From: JAHBVL01 sp963712055
GTDB lineage: Bacteria > Chloroflexota > Chloroflexia > Thermomicrobiales > UBA6265
DNA length: 64,000 bases
Assembly (NCBI GenBank): GCA_963712055.1
Contig: CAVQGN010000007.1
Span: 1 to 64,000, forward strand
Direction of reading: 5' to 3'
In this document: positions 44,624 to 53,815 of the stretch, in pieces
Layout: each line of letters begins with the position of its first letter
Numbering within the stretch: position 1 is the stretch's first letter
The notes under the pieces: generated by a model
Database searches by the model: none
What the model saw: the letters and a program-made list of their open reading frames with translations, nothing else
Told to the model about the DNA's origin: nothing
Position numbers and translations under genes: made by a program

Positions 44624-44797
44624 ACGATGCTCCTCTCATTCGAGAGGCGCCGACGCCACTACGTTCTGGAAAGGCATGCGCCCCTCACCCTTAGCTTCCG
44701 TTTTGGGGGGTTTCAACGGTGTGTGCCTCCATGTACTGGACATAACAGTCTTGCAACAGAAACCGAGTTCTTACGACTGACAAGAGACTTGTCGGAA
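44624..44797 (-). repeat. 174-bp leader repeat, copy 2
   Basis: Copy of 41971-42144 (6 differences, no gaps) in front of the 567-residue gene. Two of the differences fall in the 4-base loop of the Shine-Dalgarno hairpin (44632-44647) while both stem arms are unchanged. The operator-like palindrome is identical in both copies. Confidence 0.9.
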
Positions 44798-44999
44798 CTC
44801 CTTAGGCCCTGGATGCCCATGGTTATGCACCAGAGAATCCCGCTCGCCGGCGTCTCTATGCACGTATTCAGCAGCATCCGGACACCGTCATTGCCCCTTA
44901 CTCCATCGGCTCCGATGCTTCATGAACTGTTTATCTGGGAAGGTCGAGAGGCCTCCCCTTTCCGCGTGACGGGAACTCGGCATTGTGGTGGCGGGAGGG

Positions 45000-45400
45000 A
45001 GATTCTTCGCTGCGCTCAGAATGACAAAACGGCTGCGCTCAGAATGACAAAACGGCCGCGCTCAGAATGACAACGGGGTTGTGCTGGGAACGACATACGC
45101 GGCGCCAATGATGGGCCGAGCCAAAAAGAGTCGTCCTACCTAGCGCAGAACACGCTCTTGTGGGGAGGGTGCAGGATTTGACCGAGACATGGCGGAGGAG
45201 AGATTCTTCGCTGCGCTCAGAATGACAAAACGGCTGCGCTCAGAATGACGAAACGGCTGCGCTCAGAATGACAAAACGGCTGCGCTCAGAATGACGAACG
45301 GCTGCTCAGAATGACGAAACGGCTGCGCTCAGAATGACGAACGGCTGCGCTCACATAGACGTTGGCAGCGCTCAGATTGACGAAGGGGCGGCATTGAGAA
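45000..45400 (+). repeat. Short tandem repeat block, ~23-bp unit
   Basis: Two runs, at about 45000-45085 and 45195-45400. Each opens with GAGATTCTTCGCTGCGCTCAGAATGAC and then repeats GCTGCGCTCAGAATGAC plus AAAACG or GAAACG about three and seven times, decaying at the end. The opening matches the unit start of the block at 20725. The rest of the 44798-45546 gap shows nothing recognisable, and frames through the repeats are not genes. Confidence 0.9.
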
Positions 45401-45546
45401 TGAAAAGGCCTTCGGTCGGCATGAGAACGAGCCGCGAGCTTGCCTTTGCACCCCGGTCAAACGACAATCGGGGTATTCGCTCACGGGCGGCGTCTGGAAT
45501 TCTCGACTTGGAATTGCTGTACCGTCTCACCTGAAAGAGGATCGAC

Positions 45547-46296
45547 GTGACCGATTCGTTGCCAGCGGGGATGTGGCAAGAAGAGCATTCCCATCATTTT
45601 CTCGATCTTGGTCGAATCTACACCCCGCGGCGGGATGAACTCCAGCAGGCGTTTCTCGATCTGATCCCTGCCTGGCCGGAGGATGCTTTCACCGCTGTCG
45701 ATCTGGCGTCTGGTGAGGGATGGTTGAGTCTGGCGATCCTCGAATCGTATCCGCGCTCACGCGTGATCGCACTCGATCCCTCCGAAGCGATGCGTGACGC
45801 CACTGCGTCCGGGATGGCGAAATTTGGTGATCGGGGTGCTGTCCAGGCTTTCACGCTGGAAGATGCGGCATGGCGGACAGATTTGCCAGACGGATTGCGC
45901 GCGATCGTTTCCTCGCTGGCGATCCACCATTTGCATGGCGCCGAAAAAGCCCAACTCTTCGCGGATCTCTTGCCGAAACTCGCTCCAGGCGGCGCGTTGC
46001 TGATCGCGGATCTGGCCAGTCCGGCCGGGTATTGGTCGCAGCGCCATTTTGCTCGCGCGTGGGCTGGTGACGTGGCTCGGCAATCGGTGGAGCGGCTGGG
46101 TGACGATTCCGCCTACCGCCGTTTCATGGATGATCGCTGGAATTACTACGAGAACTCTGAGGAAGAAAACGCCGGGGATTACCCGTCCACAATTGCCGAC
46201 CATATCGCGTGGCTGACCGAAGCCGGGTATGTCGGTGTCGATGTCGGCTGGGCGCGGGCTGGGCACACGTTGTTTTGTGCTTACCGGCCCGAGTAG
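45547..46296 (+). CDS. Class I SAM-dependent methyltransferase
   Basis: A 249-residue Rossmann methyltransferase. SAM motif I is TAVDLASGEGWLSLAI, motif II RVIALDPSEAM, then AIVSSLAIHHLHGAEK and LAPGGALLIADLASPAGYW. The C-terminal part holds a conserved-looking DDRWNYYENSEEENAGDYP loop. The substrate is unknown. The start is GTG 45547 behind AGAGGA. Confidence 0.87.
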   Translation: MTDSLPAGMWQEEHSHHFLDLGRIYTPRRDELQQAFLDLIPAWPEDAFTAVDLASGEGWLSLAILESYPRSRVIALDPSEAMRDATASGMAKFGDRGAVQAFTLEDAAWRTDLPDGLRAIVSSLAIHHLHGAEKAQLFADLLPKLAPGGALLIADLASPAGYWSQRHFARAWAGDVARQSVERLGDDSAYRRFMDDRWNYYENSEEENAGDYPSTIADHIAWLTEAGYVGVDVGWARAGHTLFCAYRPE

Positions 46297-46497
46297 CAGT
46301 AGCGGTCGATCCCCGACGCGAGTCTCTCCTCGTGTAACCCGCAGTTCGTGACATCTAGTCAAAGAAAGTCGAATCTGGTATTCTCGAATTCCTGCGTACG
46401 AACGCATAGCGTTCGCGGAGTTCGATGGTTTTCGGCCGGTTGCAGCCCGCATCTGTGACAGAACGCAAACCAGACCGGAATATCGGAGGCTGTCAGG

Positions 46498-48420
46498 ATG
46501 AGGTCGAGGGGGGTGCGACTACTGACACTGGCTGGACTGCTTGTTCTGCTGGTGGGTTTGGCGCATGGCTCCATGCCGGCGGCCGAGGCGCGCGTTCGCG
46601 ACGAACCGACCATCCAGCTCACGGTCAGGCAGTGTCCACCCGGAATGTCCGCTGCAGCGCTCGATATCAATTCCTGCCAGCCGATCACAACCGGTTTCGA
46701 TGTGGTGATCAAGTCGATTGATGGGACCCAGTCCGACGTTTCGCTGGTGGATGCGACCCTCGATGGCACCTCGTTTTCCTGGAAAGTCCGGCCGTCTGAT
46801 CGGGAATCGGACAGCTGGGGACTCAGGCAGACAGCGCTTCCTCCCGGTTCAACGTCCTACATCCTCTCGGGTGAGTCGGTCGAGAAGGTTGATGGCCGGT
46901 CGTACGATTTTCGTTTTACCACGACCGAAACAGACCCCGTCCGGCAGATCGATCTGCTGGTTTTTTCTCCAGGAGTCGACGGGGTAGTCATTCCGCCGTC
47001 GGCTACGGAACCTGTCCCAACTGAGATTCCAACCCAGGCACCGGAACCTGCAACAGAACCGGCGCCTCAAACGACAGTTGTCGCGACCGATGCGCAACAG
47101 CCACCGATGCGCGCCGAAAAGGTAGAGGTGGCTGGTACCGAAACGCTGCCCAATAGCACCTTGAGCAATGCGTCCCAAGCGGAGGTGCTGAGTGGACCGA
47201 CGCCTTTGCGGATGGCAGCGAGCGCGAACGCGTTGATTGTGGCGACGCTCGAGCAAGGCGACGAGGTCTCCCTGCTGTCAGGGGCCATGCAATCCGAAAA
47301 CGCGTTCTGGTATCAAGTCGCAACCGACACGAACGCGGTTGGCTGGCTAGAAGCCATCTATCTCTCGGTCCCGCAAGCGACAACGGCGGTGGCGGCCGCT
47401 CCTCCTGTTGCCGAGGCTGATCCACCGATCTCCAAGAAACCTGAAGCGGAGCAGTCGGCTGCGGTCGTCGAGTCCTCCGTTGCTCCGGCGCTCGCGCCTG
47501 GTGATCGCGCGATCGTGATCGATCCGCCGTTGGTGCTCCGGGCGGCTCCCGATCCGGGTGCTGATGCGATCGACAAACTCGCTGATGGCCAGGGAATGCG
47601 GATCGAAAGCGGTCCGGTTTCGGCTGGGGGCTACTCGTGGTACGAGGTCACGCTACTCCCTTCGGAAGCGTCCAGCGGGTATGTGGCAGGCGAGTTCCTG
47701 CAGGCGGTCGAGTTCGTTAACGGTGATCAGATCTACGTATCCGACGGGGTGGTCAATCTGCGCAGCAAAGCGGGTATGGGTGGTGAGGTCGTCGCCAAAC
47801 TCCCCAATGGAGCAATCGGAACGGTGCTGGCCGGTCCCGAACGAGCCGATGGATACGACTGGTATCAGATGACTTTTGACAGCGGGGCCAAGGGATGGGC
47901 GGCGAGCGATTTCGTAACCCTGGGCACTGGAACGAGTACTGCGGCAGCGGAAACCGATCCCGTCGCGACTGGGACAAATGGAGCGCTCTTCTCCGCCGGA
48001 TCACGACTGGTGGTTGTCGATCCGCCGGTGAATGTCCGTGCAGCTCCTGACACCGGCAACAACGTTCTGGTTCAACTCGAGGAAGGCGAAAGCGTTACCG
48101 TGATCACCTTTGCTCAGAGCGATGACGCCGGTGACTGGTATCAGGTCACGGCGAACGGTCAGAACGGCTACGTTGTGGGCACGTTCTTCCAGACGGCGTT
48201 TGTGGCGGGTGAACAGGTGGTCGTGTTTGATGGACCGATCTATCTCCGTGGCGGTGCCCGGGCTGATGGTGCGATCCTGGCCAGCGTTCAACAGGGCGAG
48301 GTGCTAACGGTGCTCGAAACGGCGCCTATTCAGCAGGATGGCTACATCTGGATTCAGGTTGTGACTGAAGCCGGGGCCAAGGGCTACGTGGCGACGGATT
48401 TTCTGGCGCCTTCGGCCTGA
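46498..48420 (+). CDS. Secreted SH3b-repeat protein (640 residues)
   Basis: An exported surface protein. Sec signal (LLTLAGLLVLLVGLAHG), then an N-terminal beta domain with two cysteines (CPPGMSAAALDINSC) at about 47-61, a P/T/E/A linker near 165-200, and five SH3b repeats (about 218-285, 345-405, 408-470, 490-555, 560-640). The repeats carry patterns such as VNLRSKAGMGGEVV and YDWYQMTF. The N-terminal domain is lacking in the paralogue at 19450. No enzyme motif; likely binds cell wall or glycans. Confidence 0.8.
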   Translation: MRSRGVRLLTLAGLLVLLVGLAHGSMPAAEARVRDEPTIQLTVRQCPPGMSAAALDINSCQPITTGFDVVIKSIDGTQSDVSLVDATLDGTSFSWKVRPSDRESDSWGLRQTALPPGSTSYILSGESVEKVDGRSYDFRFTTTETDPVRQIDLLVFSPGVDGVVIPPSATEPVPTEIPTQAPEPATEPAPQTTVVATDAQQPPMRAEKVEVAGTETLPNSTLSNASQAEVLSGPTPLRMAASANALIVATLEQGDEVSLLSGAMQSENAFWYQVATDTNAVGWLEAIYLSVPQATTAVAAAPPVAEADPPISKKPEAEQSAAVVESSVAPALAPGDRAIVIDPPLVLRAAPDPGADAIDKLADGQGMRIESGPVSAGGYSWYEVTLLPSEASSGYVAGEFLQAVEFVNGDQIYVSDGVVNLRSKAGMGGEVVAKLPNGAIGTVLAGPERADGYDWYQMTFDSGAKGWAASDFVTLGTGTSTAAAETDPVATGTNGALFSAGSRLVVVDPPVNVRAAPDTGNNVLVQLEEGESVTVITFAQSDDAGDWYQVTANGQNGYVVGTFFQTAFVAGEQVVVFDGPIYLRGGARADGAILASVQQGEVLTVLETAPIQQDGYIWIQVVTEAGAKGYVATDFLAPSA

Positions 48421-48560
48421 TCGACTGCGCAACCACCACCCTTTCATCCTGTCTTGGTTTTCTACAGCGCACAGGAAAGAGCCGATGACACCGTGCCACG
48501 AGCCCCGGTTGGTCGCCTGATGCCGATCGATCCCTCAATACAGTCTGAAGTTGCACTGTG

Positions 48561-49256
48561 ATGCGACTACTACCGATTCTGCTTGTGATTTCCGGAATGA
48601 TCGTGATGACTGTTCCGATGAGGTCGGCTGAAGCGCCATGGAGTCTGGCGACCCCGGTGGCCGGAACGCCGGAGTCAGGCGAACCGAGCCGGGTTCGAGT
48701 CGGGGAGAACGATGCGCTTCTCTGGGGGACCGGCGAAATTGGGGTGCTGCTGGTCCATGGCGCGATATACGATGCTGCCAGTTGGAGCGACCAGGCCGTG
48801 GAAATGGCAGAAGCGGGGTATGCCGTGCTGGCGCTCGAATCAATCGGGCCGCAGGAGGTGCTCGATGGCATCGAGATGCTCGTTGAATCAGAAGGAGTCG
48901 ATCGGGTCGTCGTGGTCGGAGCCAGTGCCGGGGCCAGCAGCGCGATTGCCGCGCTTTCGTCGCAGCCGACAGATGTTGCCGGACTGATCGTGCTGGCAGG
49001 TTCTGGAGATGTTACTCAACTTGGAACCTTTCCGAAGCTCTTTGTGGCGAGTGAGGGGGATGGTGTGGCGTCGGCGATGACGCGTCAGGCCGAGGAAGCG
49101 CCCGGAACGGAGAATACGAGTCTGCTCTTACCCGGGTCGGCTCATGCACAAGCATTGTTTGGGACCGACCAGGGGCCGACCTTGCTGGATGCGATGCTTG
49201 CATTCATTGCTTCAGTCGAGGAGCAGGATGAATGCGCGGAGAATTGTGACGTATGA
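48561..49256 (+). CDS. Exported alpha/beta-hydrolase-like protein
   Basis: A 231-residue alpha/beta-fold protein with a Sec signal (LLPILLVISGMIVM) and a T/P/E linker. Oxyanion-type VLLVHGAIYDAASW, nucleophile elbow VVVGASAGASSA (Ser), and His in LPGSAHAQALFGT. The C-terminus ends with two cysteines (DECAENCDV). The start is ATG 48561; GTG 48558 is directly before it. Probably an extracytoplasmic esterase-type enzyme. Confidence 0.72.
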   Translation: MRLLPILLVISGMIVMTVPMRSAEAPWSLATPVAGTPESGEPSRVRVGENDALLWGTGEIGVLLVHGAIYDAASWSDQAVEMAEAGYAVLALESIGPQEVLDGIEMLVESEGVDRVVVVGASAGASSAIAALSSQPTDVAGLIVLAGSGDVTQLGTFPKLFVASEGDGVASAMTRQAEEAPGTENTSLLLPGSAHAQALFGTDQGPTLLDAMLAFIASVEEQDECAENCDV

Positions 49257-49326
49257 TTCCCGCCGGACGACGCAAGTCAGACTTCTGAACTGAACGGCTG
49301 CTTCTGATGCTGAGGGCAATCGCTAG

Positions 49327-50499
49327 ATGACGGACCATTCGCTCGATTTAGTCGTATTTGCGATCGTCGTTGCTTCGCGGATACTTGTTCCCTTGGCGAT
49401 TCCGCGTTTTCCGTTGCCGGCAATCATTGCCGCCATGGTGATCGATGCGGCCGATCAGACGATCTTTCAGCAGTTCACGTCGCTCGATCTCACCAACTAC
49501 CAGTCGTATGACAAAGCGCTCGATGTCTATTACCTGGCCATCGCGTTTCTGGCGACGATGCGGAACTGGACCAATCAGACGGCGTTCAACACCGGTCGTT
49601 TTCTCTGGTACTACCGCTTGCTTGGGACTACGCTTTTTGAGTTGACCCATATCCGGACTTTGCTCCTGATCTTCCCAAACACGTTCGAGTACTTTTTTGA
49701 TTTCTATGAAGCGGTCCGATTGCGCTGGGATCCACGGCGGTTGACAAAGCGGATGGTGATCGGCGCGGCGGCGTTTATCTGGATCTTCATTAAACTGCCC
49801 CAGGAATACTGGATTCATGTGGCCCAGCTCGATACCACCGACCTGATCAAAGAAGACCTGTTCAAGGTGCCGGTGGATACTGGTTGGGGAGAAATCATCT
49901 CCAACAATCTCATCTTTTTCCTTGGGCTGGGGCTGCTCCTTGCCGCGTTGATCGGGCAGTTTCGCTATATGTTGCGCAATGTCTTTCCACCTGCTGACTG
50001 GGCCCTCGCGTTCGATGCCGACGCACACGGTCGTGATGTGAGTGAGGAGCAGATCCAGGAGCAGGTCAAATCGATGCGCGGCAGGATCATGACCATCGAA
50101 CTCCTGGAAAAGGTCTTTCTCATTGGGTTGATCTCGATTATCTTCACGCGAATCGTGCCAGGTCATGCGCTAGATCCGTGGCAACAGATACTGATCGCTG
50201 CGATGGTTCTGGTTCTCGACACCGTCATCAGCGGTTTCTGGGCGAGACGGCGCTTTTCCTATCAGTCGATGGTTTCGGAATTCATCATGCTTGGTCTGTC
50301 CAATATTGCCTTGCTGGTTGCTTTGCGATCCATTGGGGACCGGGACGATCAGCCTTCGCTAGGCGGTTCCATCATGATGATGCTCCTCCTTACAATTCTG
50401 ATCACGATGTACGATCGCTATCGACCGATCTATCTTGCTCGTTTCGGCGATTCCCGTTTCGAAGTGCGCATGATGGAGCAACTGCAGCAGGGTCGCTGA
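49327..50499 (+). CDS. Polytopic membrane protein of unknown function
   Basis: A 390-residue integral membrane protein with about nine hydrophobic spans. A conserved-looking N-terminus holds RILVPLAIPRFPLPAI and AAMVIDAADQTIFQQF; a cytoplasmic loop near 235-260 is acidic and helical (DVSEEQIQEQVKSMRGRI). I do not recognise the family and see no transport or enzyme signature. It stands alone, convergent with the MFS gene. Confidence 0.65.
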   Translation: MTDHSLDLVVFAIVVASRILVPLAIPRFPLPAIIAAMVIDAADQTIFQQFTSLDLTNYQSYDKALDVYYLAIAFLATMRNWTNQTAFNTGRFLWYYRLLGTTLFELTHIRTLLLIFPNTFEYFFDFYEAVRLRWDPRRLTKRMVIGAAAFIWIFIKLPQEYWIHVAQLDTTDLIKEDLFKVPVDTGWGEIISNNLIFFLGLGLLLAALIGQFRYMLRNVFPPADWALAFDADAHGRDVSEEQIQEQVKSMRGRIMTIELLEKVFLIGLISIIFTRIVPGHALDPWQQILIAAMVLVLDTVISGFWARRRFSYQSMVSEFIMLGLSNIALLVALRSIGDRDDQPSLGGSIMMMLLLTILITMYDRYRPIYLARFGDSRFEVRMMEQLQQGR

Positions 50500-50509
50500 G
50501 GTCAGGTGA

Positions 50510-51790
50510 TCAGTCCTGTTCCTCTGGGGGTTTGACCCGTTTGAACATCACCAGAAGTGACAGATCGTAGATCGCTTTGAGCGTGCCCGCGATAACGAGC
50601 GGCCACCCAAATGTCGTCAATCCAAGCAGATAGCCGGAAAAGAACGGGCCGATTGCAGCGGCAAGACTGCGAGGTACCGCTGTGATGCTGGCGGCTGCTG
50701 GTCGTTCGGGCGGGGTCACAACGGCCATGACGTATGAACTCCGGGCCGGGACGTCCATCGACGACAGCGCTGATCTCAACAGCAAAAACACGACGGCAAG
50801 TTGCACTGTTGGCATGAACGGTGTCATGAGGAGGAAAAGATTGGCGGGAAGGTGGGTGAACACCATCGTGTTCACCAATCCGATCCGTTTGGCCAGCCTG
50901 GCCGAGGCCAAGTACGAAAACGCTGTCAGCAGATTGGAGAGGAAAAAGATGGTGCCTGCCGTTCCGACCGAGAGGTTGAAACGCTCGAAGAGCCAGAGTG
51001 CGAGCATCGACTGGACAACGAAGCCTCCGGCAAAAGAATCGAGACTGAACAACGCCGCGAGTTTATAGACAACGGCTTTCGATTCACGAAGAGGCGCTCG
51101 CGCTTCCTTGCCCTGGGGTTCGAGATCGGGTGAAAGTGTGGAGTAAAGAACGAGCGCGACGACACCGAGGAGCGCGTAGACGAGGAACATGCCCGCGATC
51201 GCTGTTTCGAGACTGACCGCGCGATGGTTGGAGAGGTATTCGGGCAGACCGGAAGCGAGTGCGCCGGTTGCGGCGACCAGTGATCCGACCAGCGCATACC
51301 GTGCGAAGAGATCCGTACGCTGACTTGGACTAATCGTCCGCGGCAGTAGCGCTTGTTCCGTCGGCAGGAAAACGCTGACATCGCCAGAAGATGGATTGAG
51401 CGTCCCGACGAAGGCCACGACGACCAAAGGCCAGAAATCCTCCACGAACGCGAAACTGAGACCGGTCAGGATCATCAGGAACGACGCTTGCACGAGCAGT
51501 CGGCGGAGGTGGAGTCGGTGGGCGAGGAGACCGACCAGCAGGGTGAGCGCGGCAGAACCGACCATGGTGACGGTTGCAATTACGCCAATGCGGAGCGTGG
51601 AATACCCGAGCGTGGTCAGGTGAAGAGGGAGGAGCACGCTGACAAAGCCATCGCCGAACGCACGCACGCCCCTTGCGGTGACAAGTGTGCGCGCGTCTTT
51701 CGTGGCGCTAGAAAGCCAGAAACGGGAACCAAGTGCCTGAATGATGGCGGTGGTCTCACAAAGTTGGCCGAGTGGACATGATTCCGGCAT
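50510..51790 (-). CDS. MFS transporter
   Basis: A 426-residue major facilitator with 11-12 spans. An MFS-type motif is in the loop after span 2 (LLAHRLHLRRLLVQA), and FLPTEQALLPRTISPSQRTD lies near span 5. The C-terminal half has SARLAKRIGLVNTMVF. It is probably a small-molecule exporter. ATG 51790 is chosen over an upstream in-frame start at 51886, which would cross the metal-operon promoter region. Confidence 0.85.
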   Translation of the reverse strand: MPESCPLGQLCETTAIIQALGSRFWLSSATKDARTLVTARGVRAFGDGFVSVLLPLHLTTLGYSTLRIGVIATVTMVGSAALTLLVGLLAHRLHLRRLLVQASFLMILTGLSFAFVEDFWPLVVVAFVGTLNPSSGDVSVFLPTEQALLPRTISPSQRTDLFARYALVGSLVAATGALASGLPEYLSNHRAVSLETAIAGMFLVYALLGVVALVLYSTLSPDLEPQGKEARAPLRESKAVVYKLAALFSLDSFAGGFVVQSMLALWLFERFNLSVGTAGTIFFLSNLLTAFSYLASARLAKRIGLVNTMVFTHLPANLFLLMTPFMPTVQLAVVFLLLRSALSSMDVPARSSYVMAVVTPPERPAAASITAVPRSLAAAIGPFFSGYLLGLTTFGWPLVIAGTLKAIYDLSLLVMFKRVKPPEEQD

Positions 51791-51886
51791 TATCGCCGAT
51801 CGGAGTGGCGACTGCGTTTGCTCAGTTGGTGAAAGTTGGCGGCGGTGGAGGTAGAGACGCTGACCTCGCTGCGACGCGAGTAGCAA

Positions 51887-51922
51887 GTTTAGCCTTGACT
51901 AAACCACAGTGTAGCCTTATGA
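51887..51922 (+). promoter_or_regulatory. Promoter with overlapping DtxR/MntR-like operator, metal ABC operon
   Basis: -35 TTGACT (51894-51899), 17-bp spacer, -10 TATGAT (51917-51922), near consensus. A perfect inverted repeat, TTTAG-N6-CTAAA (51887-51902), covers the -35 box. TAGCCTT also recurs as a direct repeat at 51911. The palindrome resembles the TTTAGG/CCTAAA half-sites of DtxR/MntR-family metalloregulators, which would repress in the presence of metal. Confidence 0.72.
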
Positions 51923-52004
51923 TCTGGAGCGTATTGGCTGTCCTGACCTGTCTCGAAAACCGCCTGCATTGACTGATCCTACAACCACTCCAAAGTCCAC
52001 CAGG

Positions 52005-53006
52005 ATGACACGCCGATCGCTGTTTGGCGTCGGTGCGATGTCGGTGCTGGTTCTTGCTGGTTGCGGGCGGATAGAGGAGGAGGCTCAGCCTGATTTCTCC
52101 GATCGCACGATCGAGGTGGTCGCTACGACCGGCATGATCGGCGATATCGTGAAGAACGTCGGGGGTGATCGACTCGAGGTCACGACCTTGATGGGACCCG
52201 GGATCGATCCGCATCTCTACAAGGCGAGCGAAGGCGATGTCACGACGATCGACAATGCCGACATGGTCTTCTACAACGGTCTCCATCTCGAAGCAAAACT
52301 CGCGGAAGTGTTCGAAAAGATGGGTGATCATATCGTCACGGTGCCCGTCGCTGAAGAGATCCCGGAAGACCAATTGATTGTTGTTGGAACTGGGGTGGCA
52401 GCGCACGACCCGCATGTCTGGTTCGATGTCGAACTCTGGTCCGATGCCACCGAACAGGTCAGAAAAACGCTGGTCGAAGCCGATCCCGAACACGCCGATG
52501 AGTACAACGCACGAGCGGCGGCGTACCAGGAGCAATTGGCCGAGCTCGACGCCTATGTCGCCGAGCAAGCGCTGACCGTGCCGGAGGAGCAGCGTTTGCT
52601 GATCACCGCCCATGATGCGTTTGGCTATTTTGCCAAGGCCTATGATTTCGAAGTGCTCGGATTGCAGGGTGTAAGCACCGCGACGGAAGCCGGTGCGGAG
52701 GATCTGCAGAATCTGGCCGAAATCATTGTCGAACGTCAGATTCCGGCGATTTTTGTTGAGACATCGGTGTCGCCGCGGACGATCACCGCATTGCAGGAAG
52801 CGGTCCGTTCGCGCGGGTATGACGTTCAGGTGGGAGGATCGCTCTTTTCCGACGCGATGGGCGATCCTGGCACGCCGGAAGGGACCTATATCGGCATGGT
52901 GACGCACAACATCGATACGATTGTCGGCGCATTGCGACCGGCGGGGATGGCCACACCTGTCACGGCGGCCACACCTGTTGCCGAAGGGAGCCCGGAATCA
53001 CCATGA
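52005..53006 (+). CDS. Metal ABC transporter substrate-binding lipoprotein (Mn/Fe-type)
   Basis: A cluster A-I metal-binding protein of 333 residues, lipid-anchored through the lipobox LVLAGCGR. The ligand set looks like His-His-Glu-Asp: His in GPGIDPHLYKASEGD, His in AHDPHVWFD, Glu in PAIFVETSVSP and Asp in AMGDPGTPEGTY. There is no His-rich loop, which favours manganese or iron (PsaA/MntC/SitA-like) over zinc. ATG 52005 gives the better signal; TTG 51969 is also in frame. It overlaps the ATPase gene by 4 bp. Confidence 0.92.
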   Translation: MTRRSLFGVGAMSVLVLAGCGRIEEEAQPDFSDRTIEVVATTGMIGDIVKNVGGDRLEVTTLMGPGIDPHLYKASEGDVTTIDNADMVFYNGLHLEAKLAEVFEKMGDHIVTVPVAEEIPEDQLIVVGTGVAAHDPHVWFDVELWSDATEQVRKTLVEADPEHADEYNARAAAYQEQLAELDAYVAEQALTVPEEQRLLITAHDAFGYFAKAYDFEVLGLQGVSTATEAGAEDLQNLAEIIVERQIPAIFVETSVSPRTITALQEAVRSRGYDVQVGGSLFSDAMGDPGTPEGTYIGMVTHNIDTIVGALRPAGMATPVTAATPVAEGSPESP

Positions 53007-53776
53007 TCGCCAATGATGTTCTCGCGATCGATGTTGCTGACCTGACTGCGGTCTACAACGAGAAACCGGTACTCTGGGACGTCGATTTTCAGGTGCCGCC
53101 GGGTGTGTTGATGGCAATCGTCGGGCCAAATGGCGCCGGCAAAACGACCCTCATCAAGTGCATTCTCGATCTCATCAAACCGGTTGCCGGCAGCGTGCTG
53201 GTGCAAGGGAAGCCCTACAAGGAGCGGCGCGAATCGGTGGCCTATGTGCCGCAACGCGGCAGTGTGGACTGGGATTTCCCGACGAATGTGCTCGATGTCG
53301 TCGAGATGGGCCGGTATGGTGCGCTCGGATGGATTCGCCGACCGGGCAAACAGGAACGGGAAGCCGCCGCGGTTGCGCTCGACAAGGTCGGGATGAGCGA
53401 TTTCGCTGGTCGGCAGATCAGTCAGCTTTCCGGTGGCCAGCAGCAGCGCGTTTTTCTGGCGCGTGCGCTAGCGCAGGACGCCGACATCTATCTCATGGAC
53501 GAACCGTTTCAGGGGGTCGATGCGATGACCGAGCGCGCGATCATCGATATCTTGCGTGATCTCCGGGCGATGGGTCGGACTGTTGTGGCGGTGCATCACG
53601 ACCTGCAGACAGTGGCCGAGTATTTTGATTGGGTCACCTTACTAAATGTTCGTAAAATTGCCAGCGGACCGGTCGATGATGTCTACAACGAAGACAATCT
53701 CCGCTTGACCTATGGCGGTCGGCTGGCGTTTCTCAAGGAAACCAACAGCAAGTTGCCGGAAGAGGCGCTCGGATGA
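53003..53776 (+). CDS. Metal ABC transporter ATP-binding protein
   Basis: A 257-residue ATPase of the Mn/Zn/Fe importer family. Walker A IVGPNGAGKTTLIK, Q-loop VAYVPQRGSVDWDFP (the RGSVDWDFP stretch is typical of metal importers), signature QLSGGQQQRVFLARAL, Walker B DIYLMDEPFQGVD, H-loop VAVHHDLQ. Overlaps the binding-protein gene by 4 bp. Confidence 0.96.
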   Translation: MIANDVLAIDVADLTAVYNEKPVLWDVDFQVPPGVLMAIVGPNGAGKTTLIKCILDLIKPVAGSVLVQGKPYKERRESVAYVPQRGSVDWDFPTNVLDVVEMGRYGALGWIRRPGKQEREAAAVALDKVGMSDFAGRQISQLSGGQQQRVFLARALAQDADIYLMDEPFQGVDAMTERAIIDILRDLRAMGRTVVAVHHDLQTVAEYFDWVTLLNVRKIASGPVDDVYNEDNLRLTYGGRLAFLKETNSKLPEEALG

Positions 53777-53815
53777 GCGATGGTGAGATAGCCCGCGTCC
53801 AGCGAGGTCGTTCGA

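Noticed and set aside
45000..45400. CRISPR array
   Set aside because: The ~23-bp units follow each other directly with only 5-7 variable bases between cores.
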